A stretch of 64,000 nt of DNA from Helicobacter_D sp964464895 (GTDB taxonomy: Bacteria; Campylobacterota; Campylobacteria; Campylobacterales; Helicobacteraceae): positions 86,627 to 150,626 of the forward strand of contig CAYXGY010000003.1 in assembly GCA_964464895.1 (NCBI GenBank). Direction: 5' to 3'. The stretch's first letter is position 1; the number at the start of each line of letters is the position of its first letter. Positions 17,660 to 26,244 of the stretch are shown in pieces. The translations under genes were made by a program, and so were the position numbers. Below the pieces are notes generated by a model, which was not told the origin of the DNA, ran no database searches, and saw nothing but the letters and a program-made list of their open reading frames with translations.

Positions 17660-19321
17660 TTACGCCTCTTTCTCAAACTTCGTTGCTCTTAGTTTGTCTT
17701 TTTCTTCTAGTTCTGCAAATTTTACCATATCTTCTATGCTTCGGATTTTGTATAAACTTGAAGCTATTAGCGTAGAGTCATTTCCCTTTGTTAGGACAAA
17801 TGCGATTTTGCCATTTTTAAGCATTTCTTTTTGGATAAACTCTATGCCCAAATCCGCTAAAGATACGATTCTATCATCACTTTGTGTTCCTATTTGTGTG
17901 AAATCAAGCGCGTTTAGTTCTTCATCATTAAGGTTTTCAGCTTCACTCATTAGGCTTGCTTGTCCGCCTTTTTCTGTTAGGTTAAACTCTCCATCACTAA
18001 AGAATAAATCCTCAAAGCTAAGTTCTAATGTCCTACCAGAATCAAACTTGAGCATAAGCATTCCATTATTATTTAGCTTCATACCTATTACAGAATCCGT
18101 ATCCTTTAAGAGATTAGCATATTTTTCTGCAGTAGTCCAATCGTTTAATCCACTATAAAATTCCCTAAACTTCTCCTCACTAAACTTCATTCCGGTGATG
18201 ACTTGAAACTCACGCTCAATAGCTAGTTTGTTGCCTCCATTATAATAGTCTTTATACATAGCCAAGAATCGCTCTTTTTTGTCTGGAACATAAGCTTTGC
18301 TCAAATCTCCATTGCGCCCATCATAAGCATTAAACCTTAGCAATTCTAATCTTTTGACTCCATTTGCGCCGATTTTGTTATAAGCAAGGTTTAAAGAGTT
18401 CATAAGGTCGCCATAGACTAATTGTTCTAGCCCACTCTTATCTTTGTAAGTTTTTCTAAAGTCTATCCAGCCATTTTCATCGGCATTGTTTTCAATCATT
18501 TTTTTAAAACTTGCTATTTGGTCATCATCTAGTCTTTTATAACTTTCTTCGGGACGAAAAAGTGAAGTGCCATTTGTTATTTTGCCTTGTTTTGTGGGAT
18601 TGTTTTTGTTCCATTCATCTATATCTTTTTGTGTATTGACAAACTTTGTTAAATCTAATGAATTATACACATCAGTGAGTTTTAAAATCACTTCTTCACC
18701 ACTAGAGTTATAGCCTCTAAGTTTCAGCTTATCAAAGAAATCATCTTCAGAATTTAGGATTCCGTCTTGATTAACATCTAGGTTTATCAGCTGTCCTACA
18801 TAGTCTAATGTCCCTACACCATATTGGTCATTATCATCGTCCAAATCCAAAAAGACTTCCATTTGTCCAAAAGGAGTGTTTAAGTATTTGTCTGCTCCTT
18901 TGGCGTTAAGGTAACTAGCTGCTACTCCAGCACTATTGTCAAGCTTCCTATCTGCGGAATATATAGCATATCCAGAGAAGTTATATTCCATTTCATTTGT
19001 GTTCGGGTGATGTCTAACGCTAGTAGAATACAAATTCGGAGTGAAATAGTTTAGCTTTTGGGCGGTTAGTCCATAACTAGAATTTAAACCTAAAATATTT
19101 TCAACACGCACTCTAACTTGTGTAGCCTTAGCTTCGCGTTCTGCGTTTGCTTGCGCTTCTGCTGCTTTTGCTCTAGCTTCAGCAGCTTCCCTCTCACGTT
19201 GTGGTGCGTTAGCCTCCCATTCTTTGCGCACTGTTTGATATTCTGAATCATTGAGATTCACCACTCTAGCATTTTCTACTTCTATTTTTGTAGGGATTGG
19301 TGTCGCAACTTTGCCTATCAT
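17660..19321 (-). CDS. EF-hand/dockerin-like protein of the accessory cassette (intact copy, gene B)
   Basis: Not recognised as a named family. The 553-aa protein has no signal peptide. Features in order: an N-terminal segment; an Ala/Glu/Lys-rich coiled-coil stretch (about 37-65, with repeated EARAKA-type heptads); a domain with two acidic loops near 175-205, DLDDDNDQYG and the near-canonical EF-hand/dockerin loop DVNQDGILNSED; a further acidic segment NNADENGWIDF; and an alpha-rich C-terminus ending KFEKEA. Calcium binding is therefore likely and the role unknown. ATG at 19321 follows TAAAGGAG and starts 10 nt after gene A, so the two form an operon. A decayed paralogue lies at 44102-45665. 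An adhesive or secreted-complex role is speculation. Confidence 0.75.
   Translation of the reverse strand: MIGKVATPIPTKIEVENARVVNLNDSEYQTVRKEWEANAPQREREAAEARAKAAEAQANAEREAKATQVRVRVENILGLNSSYGLTAQKLNYFTPNLYSTSVRHHPNTNEMEYNFSGYAIYSADRKLDNSAGVAASYLNAKGADKYLNTPFGQMEVFLDLDDDNDQYGVGTLDYVGQLINLDVNQDGILNSEDDFFDKLKLRGYNSSGEEVILKLTDVYNSLDLTKFVNTQKDIDEWNKNNPTKQGKITNGTSLFRPEESYKRLDDDQIASFKKMIENNADENGWIDFRKTYKDKSGLEQLVYGDLMNSLNLAYNKIGANGVKRLELLRFNAYDGRNGDLSKAYVPDKKERFLAMYKDYYNGGNKLAIEREFQVITGMKFSEEKFREFYSGLNDWTTAEKYANLLKDTDSVIGMKLNNNGMLMLKFDSGRTLELSFEDLFFSDGEFNLTEKGGQASLMSEAENLNDEELNALDFTQIGTQSDDRIVSLADLGIEFIQKEMLKNGKIAFVLTKGNDSTLIASSLYKIRSIEDMVKFAELEEKDKLRATKFEKEA
18714..18865 (-). repeat. 152-bp tract identical to 45125-45276
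   Basis: Base-by-base comparison shows no difference over 152 positions between this part of the intact gene B, which encodes the EF-hand region, and the decayed copy. Sequence outside the tract drifts to clearly lower similarity within tens of bases on the 5' coding side and gradually on the 3' coding side. Confidence 0.9.
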
Positions 19322-19331
19322 AATTTCTCCT

Positions 19332-20564
19332 TTATTTTTTCACTCTAAAATCCACTGCAAGAATATTGCCTGTGGTATCGTCATAATAAATATCAAAATC
19401 ATTAATTGTAATGATAGATGAACCTATCCCAGCTAGTATTTTATAAGCTTCCAAGCCTAGAATACTAATAGGGATACTATTAACCTCTCCTGTGGAGAAA
19501 ATCAACTTCTCTTTAGTGTTGTAATTATTCATTAAAGCAAACATTGTTTGAATAGTTGGCTCATAAAAAACCTCTTTGACATTGAGATAGTATTTGTTAT
19601 CCCCTGCTTCAATATAATTTTGTAAGCTTTTGATATTATATTGCCTTGATTTTAGTTGTGCATCATCTAATGCTACACTTGGCGAAAAAGTCTTTTCAAC
19701 CAAATCCTCATCACTACCATCTTCTGTTTTCCAGCCTACCTGATATTTCTTTACATTTTGAATGGCTTGGACATACACCCATTTATTAAGCGGAATTGGT
19801 TTAGTTGTTATGATGTTGTCAAAAGAGGTATTTGTAAGCTTGGTTTTAACGGAAAGCTTTCCTGATTCTAATACTTGAAAATTGAAAAAATCGGTTCTAT
19901 AACCACCCGCTTCGCTATGCACCTCATTTCTATTAAATAATGTAATGGGTGTCGTAAAATATCCCCCGAGCTTTATCCATAGTCCAAAGCTATTAGTATA
20001 AGGTATACCCCATTCGGAATACTCAGCATTTGCATTGCGCCCACCATTGTAATATACATAGGGACAAACCTTTTCTGTCTTAAAAGTCTTTGTGGTTGGG
20101 TCGTATTTGCTAACTACATAAGTTTTATATTTTGGGCAACATTCAGTTTTGCATTTAGCCTTGCATTCAGGGTCATTGCGACATTCAGTTTCACATTCAG
20201 GTTCATCACAACTCATTTTCAATTCATCATTGTTAATGACAAGATTGTCTTCTTTTATAATTCCCGGGCTATCGTTGGTGTATAAAACTATCAAAATAGG
20301 ATTTCCCGCACTATCACTTAAAGTTAAATACGATTCTGTATTTTCATTAAATACTAAACTACTCCAAGGGTATAGATTCCCTCCTTTTGCACCTTTTTTC
20401 ACTTCAAGCGCACTTTTGCTTTCTTTTGGGAAATTTTGTAACGCTTTTTTCGCTTCTACTCCGCTTAAAGGCTCACTGATTTGCATTTTGGATTCTGTTT
20501 GTGCATAGAGTAACACACTAAAAACACTAGCAAATACTAAACCAAACATTGCTTTTCTTGGCAT
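19332..20564 (-). CDS. secreted LamG-like, cysteine-rich protein of the accessory cassette (gene A)
   Basis: A 410-aa protein with a clear signal peptide (MPRKAMFGLVFASVFSVLLYAQ). After the leader comes AKKALQNFPKESK, then a seven-cysteine cluster in about 30 residues near 125-153 (CxxxxCxxxC spacing, ending CCPKY). A region at about 190-300 resembles a LamG/concanavalin-like beta sandwich (SFGLWIKLGGYFTTP, then PLNKWVYVQAIQN). Such domains usually bind carbohydrate or protein; no catalytic residues are seen. ATG at 20564 has AGGAGGAG upstream. The product is probably periplasmic or surface-exposed. It is co-transcribed with gene B and is represented only by a deleted remnant in the second copy. 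No named family recognised. Confidence 0.75.
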   Translation of the reverse strand: MPRKAMFGLVFASVFSVLLYAQTESKMQISEPLSGVEAKKALQNFPKESKSALEVKKGAKGGNLYPWSSLVFNENTESYLTLSDSAGNPILIVLYTNDSPGIIKEDNLVINNDELKMSCDEPECETECRNDPECKAKCKTECCPKYKTYVVSKYDPTTKTFKTEKVCPYVYYNGGRNANAEYSEWGIPYTNSFGLWIKLGGYFTTPITLFNRNEVHSEAGGYRTDFFNFQVLESGKLSVKTKLTNTSFDNIITTKPIPLNKWVYVQAIQNVKKYQVGWKTEDGSDEDLVEKTFSPSVALDDAQLKSRQYNIKSLQNYIEAGDNKYYLNVKEVFYEPTIQTMFALMNNYNTKEKLIFSTGEVNSIPISILGLEAYKILAGIGSSIITINDFDIYYDDTTGNILAVDFRVKK

Positions 20565-20595
20565 TTACTCCTCCTTGTAATTATAAATTATTTTT

Positions 20596-20601
20596 ATTAT
20601 A
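20596..20601 (-). promoter_or_regulatory. -10 box of the accessory cassette
   Basis: TATAAT in CCGATATAATAA on the minus strand, 32 nt before gene A. The region, including the upstream TTAACTTT, is conserved in front of the decayed copy at 45962-45967, so the promoter was duplicated with the genes. CCGATAT also partly resembles a FliA-type -10, so flagellar sigma control cannot be excluded. Confidence 0.55.
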
Positions 20602-20695
20602 TCGGATTCTTTGAGAAAAAGTTAAGAGAAAGTTATCTTTGAATTTAAGGTGAAGCAAGCTGTCATCTTGGGAGATAAAACTAAATTAAAAATAT

Positions 20696-20771
20696 TGGCG
20701 ACCCTTGGAAGATTTGAACTTCCGTATATGCCGTGAAAGAGCATTATCCTTGGCCACTAGATGAAAGGGTC
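20696..20771 (-). tRNA. tRNA-Glu (anticodon TTC)
   Basis: 76 nt including encoded CCA. The acceptor GACCCTT pairs with AAGGGTC, discriminator is G, the anticodon loop reads CTTTCAC with TTC at 34-36, and the T arm contains GTTCAAATC. With the two promoters it accounts for the 293-nt gap between gene A and queH. Confidence 0.95.
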
Positions 20772-20857
20772 GTGCGAATTTTAACATATTTCTTGCAACT
20801 TGTATAAAGTTTGTATGCTAAAATTTCGTCTATCTAAAATTTCAAAAAGAGAGAAAA

Positions 20858-21967
20858 ATGTCGTCTATTCCTTATGATTTTAGTTGTCAAAACACCACTT
20901 TGGTGCATATTTGTTGCAGTGTTGATAGTCATCATTTCCTAACCCAACTACAACAAATCTATCCCAATAAGCATTTTTGCGGATTTTTCTATAATCCCAA
21001 TATCCACCCTTATGAAGAGTATCAACTGCGCCTAGAAGATGTGAAACGTAGTTGTGAAATACTTGGGATTCCGCTTATCATCGAAGAATATGACGACAAA
21101 GAATGGCTAGAAAATACCAAAGGATTAGAAAATGCACCAGAAAAGGGAGAGCGGTGTAGCTTCTGCTTCGACTTTCGTTTAAGCAAAACAGCACAAATTG
21201 CGCAAAAAATACATTGCACAGAATTTACCACCACCCTACTCGCAAGCCCGATGAAATCTCAATCAGAACTTTTTGCGCAAGGAGAGACGATTGCAAGAAA
21301 TTGGAATCTTGACTTCTTGCCCCTTGATGTGCGTAGCAAAGGAGGCACAAAAGTGCAAAATGAACTTGCCAAAAGCGCAAAACTCTACCGCCAAAATTAT
21401 TGTGGCTGCATTTTTGCCCTCAAAGCCCAACGCAACAAATCCCAAAGAGGCGCGTTAGAACTCCTCTCATCTTTAAGCGCACCGCAAGGAATCAGAAATC
21501 TTCCCTCTTTGCGATTCCACAATTTCCAAACACGTACAAAACTAGAGAAGCAATGCCAACCCTACCAAATCATCAAACGCAAAGTTTCCCGCTATGTGCT
21601 TCTTCAAGGCAAACTCACTTGCCAAGAGCGCACGATTCCTAGTTTCATTTGCAGTTATTCTCTACTCACAAAGCCTACCAAAGCACGGATAGAATTTTGG
21701 CAAAATGGAATCGGATACGCCAACAAAGAGGGGATTTTATTACTCCTTTTTGATGACTTCAAGGCAATTCTAAAAAAACCTGATTTTGCAACGCTTTTGC
21801 GGGAGGGATTGAGCGAGGAAGTGCAACTCTTGCTACGGCAAAAACTCTATCCTTATGGCTTTTTGACTTCTCCGATTCTCATTATAGAACAATCCATTCA
21901 AGACTTTATGCTTGAGATTTCCTCTATAATGCAAGAAGAAATGCTAGAGGATTTCCTCCCTTTGTAA
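20858..21967 (+). CDS. queH: epoxyqueuosine reductase QueH
   Basis: Last step of queuosine synthesis in tRNA, reducing epoxyqueuosine; QueH (formerly DUF208) replaces QueG. Family cysteines are visible: the tandem pair in VHICCSVDS near residue 20, ERCSFCFDFR near 105 and YCGCIFA near 185, which should hold the Fe-S cluster and second metal site. The C-terminal half, of about 180 residues, is a poorly conserved extension, giving 369 aa, long for QueH. A -10 box TAAAAT lies at 20819-20824. Confidence 0.88.
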   Translation: MSSIPYDFSCQNTTLVHICCSVDSHHFLTQLQQIYPNKHFCGFFYNPNIHPYEEYQLRLEDVKRSCEILGIPLIIEEYDDKEWLENTKGLENAPEKGERCSFCFDFRLSKTAQIAQKIHCTEFTTTLLASPMKSQSELFAQGETIARNWNLDFLPLDVRSKGGTKVQNELAKSAKLYRQNYCGCIFALKAQRNKSQRGALELLSSLSAPQGIRNLPSLRFHNFQTRTKLEKQCQPYQIIKRKVSRYVLLQGKLTCQERTIPSFICSYSLLTKPTKARIEFWQNGIGYANKEGILLLLFDDFKAILKKPDFATLLREGLSEEVQLLLRQKLYPYGFLTSPILIIEQSIQDFMLEISSIMQEEMLEDFLPL

Positions 21968-22020
21968 AAAATTGTCAAAAATGCTAAAATTTTGGCTTAA
22001 AATTCGGCAAAGGAATAAAA

Positions 22021-22260
22021 ATGTTTGAACGCATTGACGGAATTTTGCGTGAGATTGAGGAAGCACAAGCGGAGATTCAGCTACTTTTAGGAATCGCAAA
22101 GATTTCTTTCGTGGATTATATTATGATTAAACGTGGCTCGCAAGATATGCCAGAGGAGCTTGGCGCGTGGAATCTCCAACAGATTGATAACGAAGTATCC
22201 CGCCTCAAAGAAGCGATTGATACACTCAACAAAATCAAAAGAGAAGTCCTCACTTGGTAA
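22021..22260 (+). CDS. small hypothetical protein, helical
   Basis: A 79-aa acidic, largely helical protein (MFERIDGILREIEEAQ...). It contains heptad-like spacing at both ends and GSQDMPEELGAWN in the middle. No family recognised. -10 box TAAAAT at 21985-21990 and ribosome site AAAGGA. It is followed after 31 nt by the EI24 gene on the same strand, so probably co-transcribed with it. Confidence 0.6.
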   Translation: MFERIDGILREIEEAQAEIQLLLGIAKISFVDYIMIKRGSQDMPEELGAWNLQQIDNEVSRLKEAIDTLNKIKREVLTW

Positions 22261-22291
22261 GAATCTCGCAAGACTTGACTTAAGGAAAAGA

Positions 22292-23035
22292 ATGCAATCA
22301 AAAATGCAAGAACAATTCGCCCATACTAAACACTATTTTATGCTTGCCAAAAAGGACATTTTCACACCCTATTTATTGGGGCTTACCTTTTTGCCTTTGT
22401 TGATTGCTCTTGCCTTTTGGGGTGCGATTCTTTATTTTTTCGGTAGTAATTGGTATGCAATGCTTTATCATTACTTCCACCTAGATTTAAATATTTCTAT
22501 CGTATGGCTTGCTTGGATTCAAAATAGTTTGGACTATATCATCAAAACAACTATTTTTATTTTTTTGGCTTTTGCGTTTTTGGTGTTATCACTCTTGCTC
22601 ACACTGATAATTTGCTCCTTTTTAGCACCTTTTGTCGTTAATTTTGTGCGCAACCAACATTATCCCACCGCCTCACTTGATGGTAATACTAATGCAATGG
22701 TTTCTCTTTTATCCTTGCTTGGGATTTATTTCTTGTATTTTCTTTTTTTAGTGCTTTTGTTGCCCTTTTATTTCGTGCCTTTTGTGGGTTCTTTTGTGAT
22801 TTTATTGCCAAATTTTTGGCTATTTTCTAAAACATTAGTTGCCGATGTAGGGGAAGGAATTTTTGAAAAACACGAGTTGAAGCGCATTAAGTCGGAGCAA
22901 AAAAGCCAAATCCGCAATGTAACTTTGCCCCTATATGGATTAAGCTTGATTCCAATTTTGGGATTCTTTATGCCTGTGTTTGCACTCACAACCCTAACAC
23001 ATTTGTTTTTTCATCTTAAAAGCAATGATTTCTAA
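22292..23035 (+). CDS. EI24/CysZ-family membrane protein
   Basis: A 248-aa integral membrane protein with four to five hydrophobic segments (about 30-60, 85-115, 145-180, 215-245) in the arrangement of the EI24 domain, including YFVPFVGSFVILLPNFWLFSKTL. In E. coli the related CysZ imports sulfate; here the function is not established. The ATG at 22292 follows TAAGGA; the frame is open upstream to 22133, but that part overlaps the preceding gene and is not membrane-like. Confidence 0.75.
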   Translation: MQSKMQEQFAHTKHYFMLAKKDIFTPYLLGLTFLPLLIALAFWGAILYFFGSNWYAMLYHYFHLDLNISIVWLAWIQNSLDYIIKTTIFIFLAFAFLVLSLLLTLIICSFLAPFVVNFVRNQHYPTASLDGNTNAMVSLLSLLGIYFLYFLFLVLLLPFYFVPFVGSFVILLPNFWLFSKTLVADVGEGIFEKHELKRIKSEQKSQIRNVTLPLYGLSLIPILGFFMPVFALTTLTHLFFHLKSNDF

Positions 23036-23044
23036 GGAATGCTA

Positions 23045-24511
23045 ATGGAAATGCAATTACAGATTGAGCGGGCGATTCTAAGCTCCATTTTATTTGACCC
23101 AGAGCAGTTAGATTTAATTGCGGAATCCCTAGTAGCAGAGGATTTTGCCTACACTCCACACCAAAATATCTTTGCCGCAATGCTAGAACTCCGCCATACT
23201 GACCGCCCTATTGATGAAGAGTTTATCCTCAAGCTTTCAACCAAAACGCGTCCTATCACACAAGAAGAGATTTTAAATATCCTCACTACAAGTCCCATTA
23301 GTGATTTGAAGTCTTATGTCAATGAAGTCTTAGAATCCTCCACCAAACGCAAACTGCATTCCTTTGCAATGAAAATCAATCAAAGTGTAACCGATGAGGA
23401 AACAAGTTCTAAAGAAATTATAGACTATCTCCAAAGTGAGCTTTACAAGATTACTAATATCCACGATGTGCGAGGGTTTCGGGATTCCAAAACAATCATT
23501 GAATCCACTTTAAAATATGTGGATGAGATGAAAAGACGCGGGAATAATCTTCTCATTGGTGTAGATACAGGCTTTGCGGGTTTAAACAAAATGACGACAG
23601 GCTTTGGCAAAGGTGATTTAATCATTGTCGCGGCGCGTCCTGCAATGGGCAAAACAACGCTTGTATTAAATATGGCGCAAAAAGCACTAGATACAGGCAG
23701 GGGCGTAGCATTTTTTAGTCTTGAAATGCCTGCAGAACAATTAATGCTAAGAATGCTTGCGGCGAAGACTTCTATCGCCTTACAAAACTTGCGTGTAGGA
23801 AATTTGCAAGATGAGGAATGGAGCAATCTTACGCGAGCAGCAGAAATAATGAGCCAATCCCCTTTGTTTATTGATGACAATAGTTTGCTTACAATTCATC
23901 AATTAAGAAGTAAGCTTAGAAAAATCAAATCCAAACACCCAGAAATCGGGCTCGCCGTGATTGACTACTTACAGCTTATGAGCAGTGCAAGCAACAAAGA
24001 CAGACACCAAGAAGTCAGCGAAATCAGTCGCGGACTTAAGATGATTGCACGCGAATTAGAGATTCCTATTATTGCACTTTCACAACTAAACCGTAGCCTA
24101 GAAAGCAGAAGCGACCGCCGTCCAATGCTTTCAGACTTACGAGAATCAGGCTCTATTGAACAAGACGCGGATATTATTTTATTTGTCTATCGCGATGCAG
24201 TCTATAAACAAAAAGATGAAAAAGAAAAAGAAGAAGCAGCGAAGAAAGAAAACAAAGAATACAAGAGCACTTATGTCCCTCGCAATGAGGAGGAAGCGGA
24301 AATCATCATCGGTAAGCAGCGCAATGGTCCTACCGGCGTCGTGAAATTAACCTTTCATAAACACTGCACGCGTTTTGTGGATTTGGCAGATTCTAACCCC
24401 ACACTTGAAATCGTTTATGAAAGAACCGCACAAAATACACAAACGCAATTTATACCGCCAGAAAATCCTAAACCTATGAATCCTAGCCCGATTGATATGC
24501 CACAAATTTAA
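23045..24511 (+). CDS. dnaB: replicative DNA helicase DnaB
   Basis: Ring helicase of the replication fork. An N-terminal helical collar domain (1-110) is followed by a linker and a RecA-like core with Walker A ARPAMGKTTLV near residue 199, Walker B LAVIDYLQLM near 300 and the SRSDRRPMLSDLRESGSIEQDAD arginine-finger region. A Lys/Glu-rich insertion (about 385-410) and a Pro-rich tail are additions typical of Campylobacterota. ATG 23045 has AAGGA at proper spacing; an ATG six bases upstream is too close. Confidence 0.95.
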   Translation: MEMQLQIERAILSSILFDPEQLDLIAESLVAEDFAYTPHQNIFAAMLELRHTDRPIDEEFILKLSTKTRPITQEEILNILTTSPISDLKSYVNEVLESSTKRKLHSFAMKINQSVTDEETSSKEIIDYLQSELYKITNIHDVRGFRDSKTIIESTLKYVDEMKRRGNNLLIGVDTGFAGLNKMTTGFGKGDLIIVAARPAMGKTTLVLNMAQKALDTGRGVAFFSLEMPAEQLMLRMLAAKTSIALQNLRVGNLQDEEWSNLTRAAEIMSQSPLFIDDNSLLTIHQLRSKLRKIKSKHPEIGLAVIDYLQLMSSASNKDRHQEVSEISRGLKMIARELEIPIIALSQLNRSLESRSDRRPMLSDLRESGSIEQDADIILFVYRDAVYKQKDEKEKEEAAKKENKEYKSTYVPRNEEEAEIIIGKQRNGPTGVVKLTFHKHCTRFVDLADSNPTLEIVYERTAQNTQTQFIPPENPKPMNPSPIDMPQI

Positions 24512-24527
24512 GTGAAATGCAAAGGTT

Positions 24528-25310
24528 TTAGCTCTTAATTAATTGCACCATTTCTTTAATTGCATTTTCAAGCCCACTAAAGATTGCGCGTGCAATAATG
24601 CTTTGTCCAATGTTAAGCTCAATGATTTCAGGTATAGACAGAATCGGGGCAAGATTAATGTAGTTTAGTCCGTGCCCTGCAGCAACTTCCAATCCTAAAG
24701 ATTGCGCCTCTCTTGCGGCATTATGCAAACTTTCTATGGAATCTTGCAATTGCCTCTTTAGTTCTTGTCGTGGTAACTTTAGCGATTCTATTGCATTGTG
24801 CATAGAGGGCAGATTGGAATTTAACATCAAATGCAAATTGGCATAAGAGCCGGTATGTAGCTCTACCATTTGTGCGCCTACTTCTTTGGAAGCACGGATT
24901 TGCTCAAGGTGTGTATCAATAAAGAGCGAAACTTCTACGCCCTTTTCTTTAAAATTGCGCGTAATTTCTGCGATTCTCTTTTGATTGTTTAAAATGTCCA
25001 ATCCTCCCTCTGTCGTAACCTCCGCACGATTTTCAGGCACAAGTGTAATGCGATGGGGTGTCAATTCTAACAAATAATCAATAATTTGTGGATTGATAGA
25101 ACATTCCACATTGACGGGCAAAAAGGAATTTTCACATACGCGTTTGACATCTAAATCGTGCATATGTCTGCGGTCTTCTCGCAAATGCAAGGTAATTTGG
25201 TCTGCGCCAGAACGTTTTGCGATAAAGACTGCCTCTAGTGGGTCAGGGTCATTAATTTTGCGCGCTTGCCTCAAAGTCGCAATATGGTCAATATTTACTC
25301 CAAGTAGCAT
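24528..25310 (-). CDS. pdxJ: pyridoxine 5'-phosphate synthase
   Basis: Condenses 1-deoxyxylulose 5-phosphate with the PdxA product to make pyridoxine 5'-phosphate (vitamin B6). TIM-barrel protein; MLLGVNIDHIATLRQARK, HLREDRRHM and the glycine-rich VAAGHGLNYINL are characteristic. 260 aa, normal for Campylobacterota. Convergent with dnaB, 16 nt between the stops. pdxA, usually adjacent in H. pylori, is not here. Confidence 0.95.
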   Translation of the reverse strand: MLLGVNIDHIATLRQARKINDPDPLEAVFIAKRSGADQITLHLREDRRHMHDLDVKRVCENSFLPVNVECSINPQIIDYLLELTPHRITLVPENRAEVTTEGGLDILNNQKRIAEITRNFKEKGVEVSLFIDTHLEQIRASKEVGAQMVELHTGSYANLHLMLNSNLPSMHNAIESLKLPRQELKRQLQDSIESLHNAAREAQSLGLEVAAGHGLNYINLAPILSIPEIIELNIGQSIIARAIFSGLENAIKEMVQLIKS

Positions 25311-25400
25311 TATCGTGCCTTTAAATTGTTTAGGTATAAATTTGGATTCTAACCAAAATTACTTTAAAATAATAAATTCAAAATTTAAAAGGAACACAAA

Positions 25401-26228
25401 ATGATTATGGTATTTGATTGTGAGACGATTTTAGATACTGCTTTAATCCAAAAAGGATTCCGACAAGAATTTAAAGTACGCAATATTGACATAGAATCCC
25501 TAGATGATTTGGAGATAAGTCAAACAGCAATGGCAATCCAAGAAGAATTAAGCGGTACAGAATTTTTGCCTGTTTGCTATCATCAAGTTGTGAGCATTGC
25601 GGCAGTCTTTTGTGATGACTTTGGACGCTTCATTAAAGTAGGAAACTTTCCAAGCAATGGGACTTCAAAAGAAGAAAGAGAAAAATCACTCATTCAAGCC
25701 TTTTTGGATTACCTCAACAAACACCAACCAAAGCTCGTTAGTTACAATGGGAGGGGATTTGATTTGCCAATGCTACTTTTGCGCGCAATGAAATACAAAC
25801 TCAATGCTAATGCTTATTTTGAAGAAAATAATCCCCAATTCAACAAAAGCAAATGGGAAAATTATCGGCAGCGGTATTGCGAACGATTCCATACGGATTT
25901 GCTAGAAAGCTTAGGGAACTATGGCAGTGTGCGGAATCTTAAACTAGATATATTAGCCAATTTAGTTGGATTTCCGGGTAAATATGACACGAATGGCAAA
26001 CAAGTGCTCCAAATGTATTATGCAAGACAGCAAGACAAAATTGATGAATATTGTCAAAGCGATGCTTTAAACACCTATGGTTTATATCTTAATTACGAAT
26101 TGCTCAAGGGAAATTTGACTTTGGAGGATTATCAAAGCATTTTGAATGCTTGGAAAGAAAATTTGCCACAAGATAAGGGTTATTATTCTGTATTTTTTGA
26201 TACAATTAGTGCCCAAATAGAATCTTAA
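25401..26228 (+). CDS. predicted 3'-5' exonuclease of the PolB-exonuclease-like family
   Basis: A 275-aa DEDD-type exonuclease domain resembling the proofreading domain of family B polymerases. Exo I is VFDCETILD (Asp5, Glu7), Exo II is LVSYNGRGFDLPMLLLRAM near residue 115-130, and Exo III is in YCQSDALNTYGLYL near 215. There is no polymerase domain, as expected for this stand-alone family. AAAGGA before ATG; -10 TAAAAT at 25365-25370. Likely DNA repair or processing, not proven. Confidence 0.8.
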   Translation: MIMVFDCETILDTALIQKGFRQEFKVRNIDIESLDDLEISQTAMAIQEELSGTEFLPVCYHQVVSIAAVFCDDFGRFIKVGNFPSNGTSKEEREKSLIQAFLDYLNKHQPKLVSYNGRGFDLPMLLLRAMKYKLNANAYFEENNPQFNKSKWENYRQRYCERFHTDLLESLGNYGSVRNLKLDILANLVGFPGKYDTNGKQVLQMYYARQQDKIDEYCQSDALNTYGLYLNYELLKGNLTLEDYQSILNAWKENLPQDKGYYSVFFDTISAQIES

Positions 26229-26244
26229 ACTTAAGGAATGATAA

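Noticed and set aside
17660..20564. Accessory cassette as a prophage, toxin-immunity or transposon module
   Set aside because: No integrase, transposase, terminal repeats, target duplication or toxin fold recognisable; only duplication is supported.
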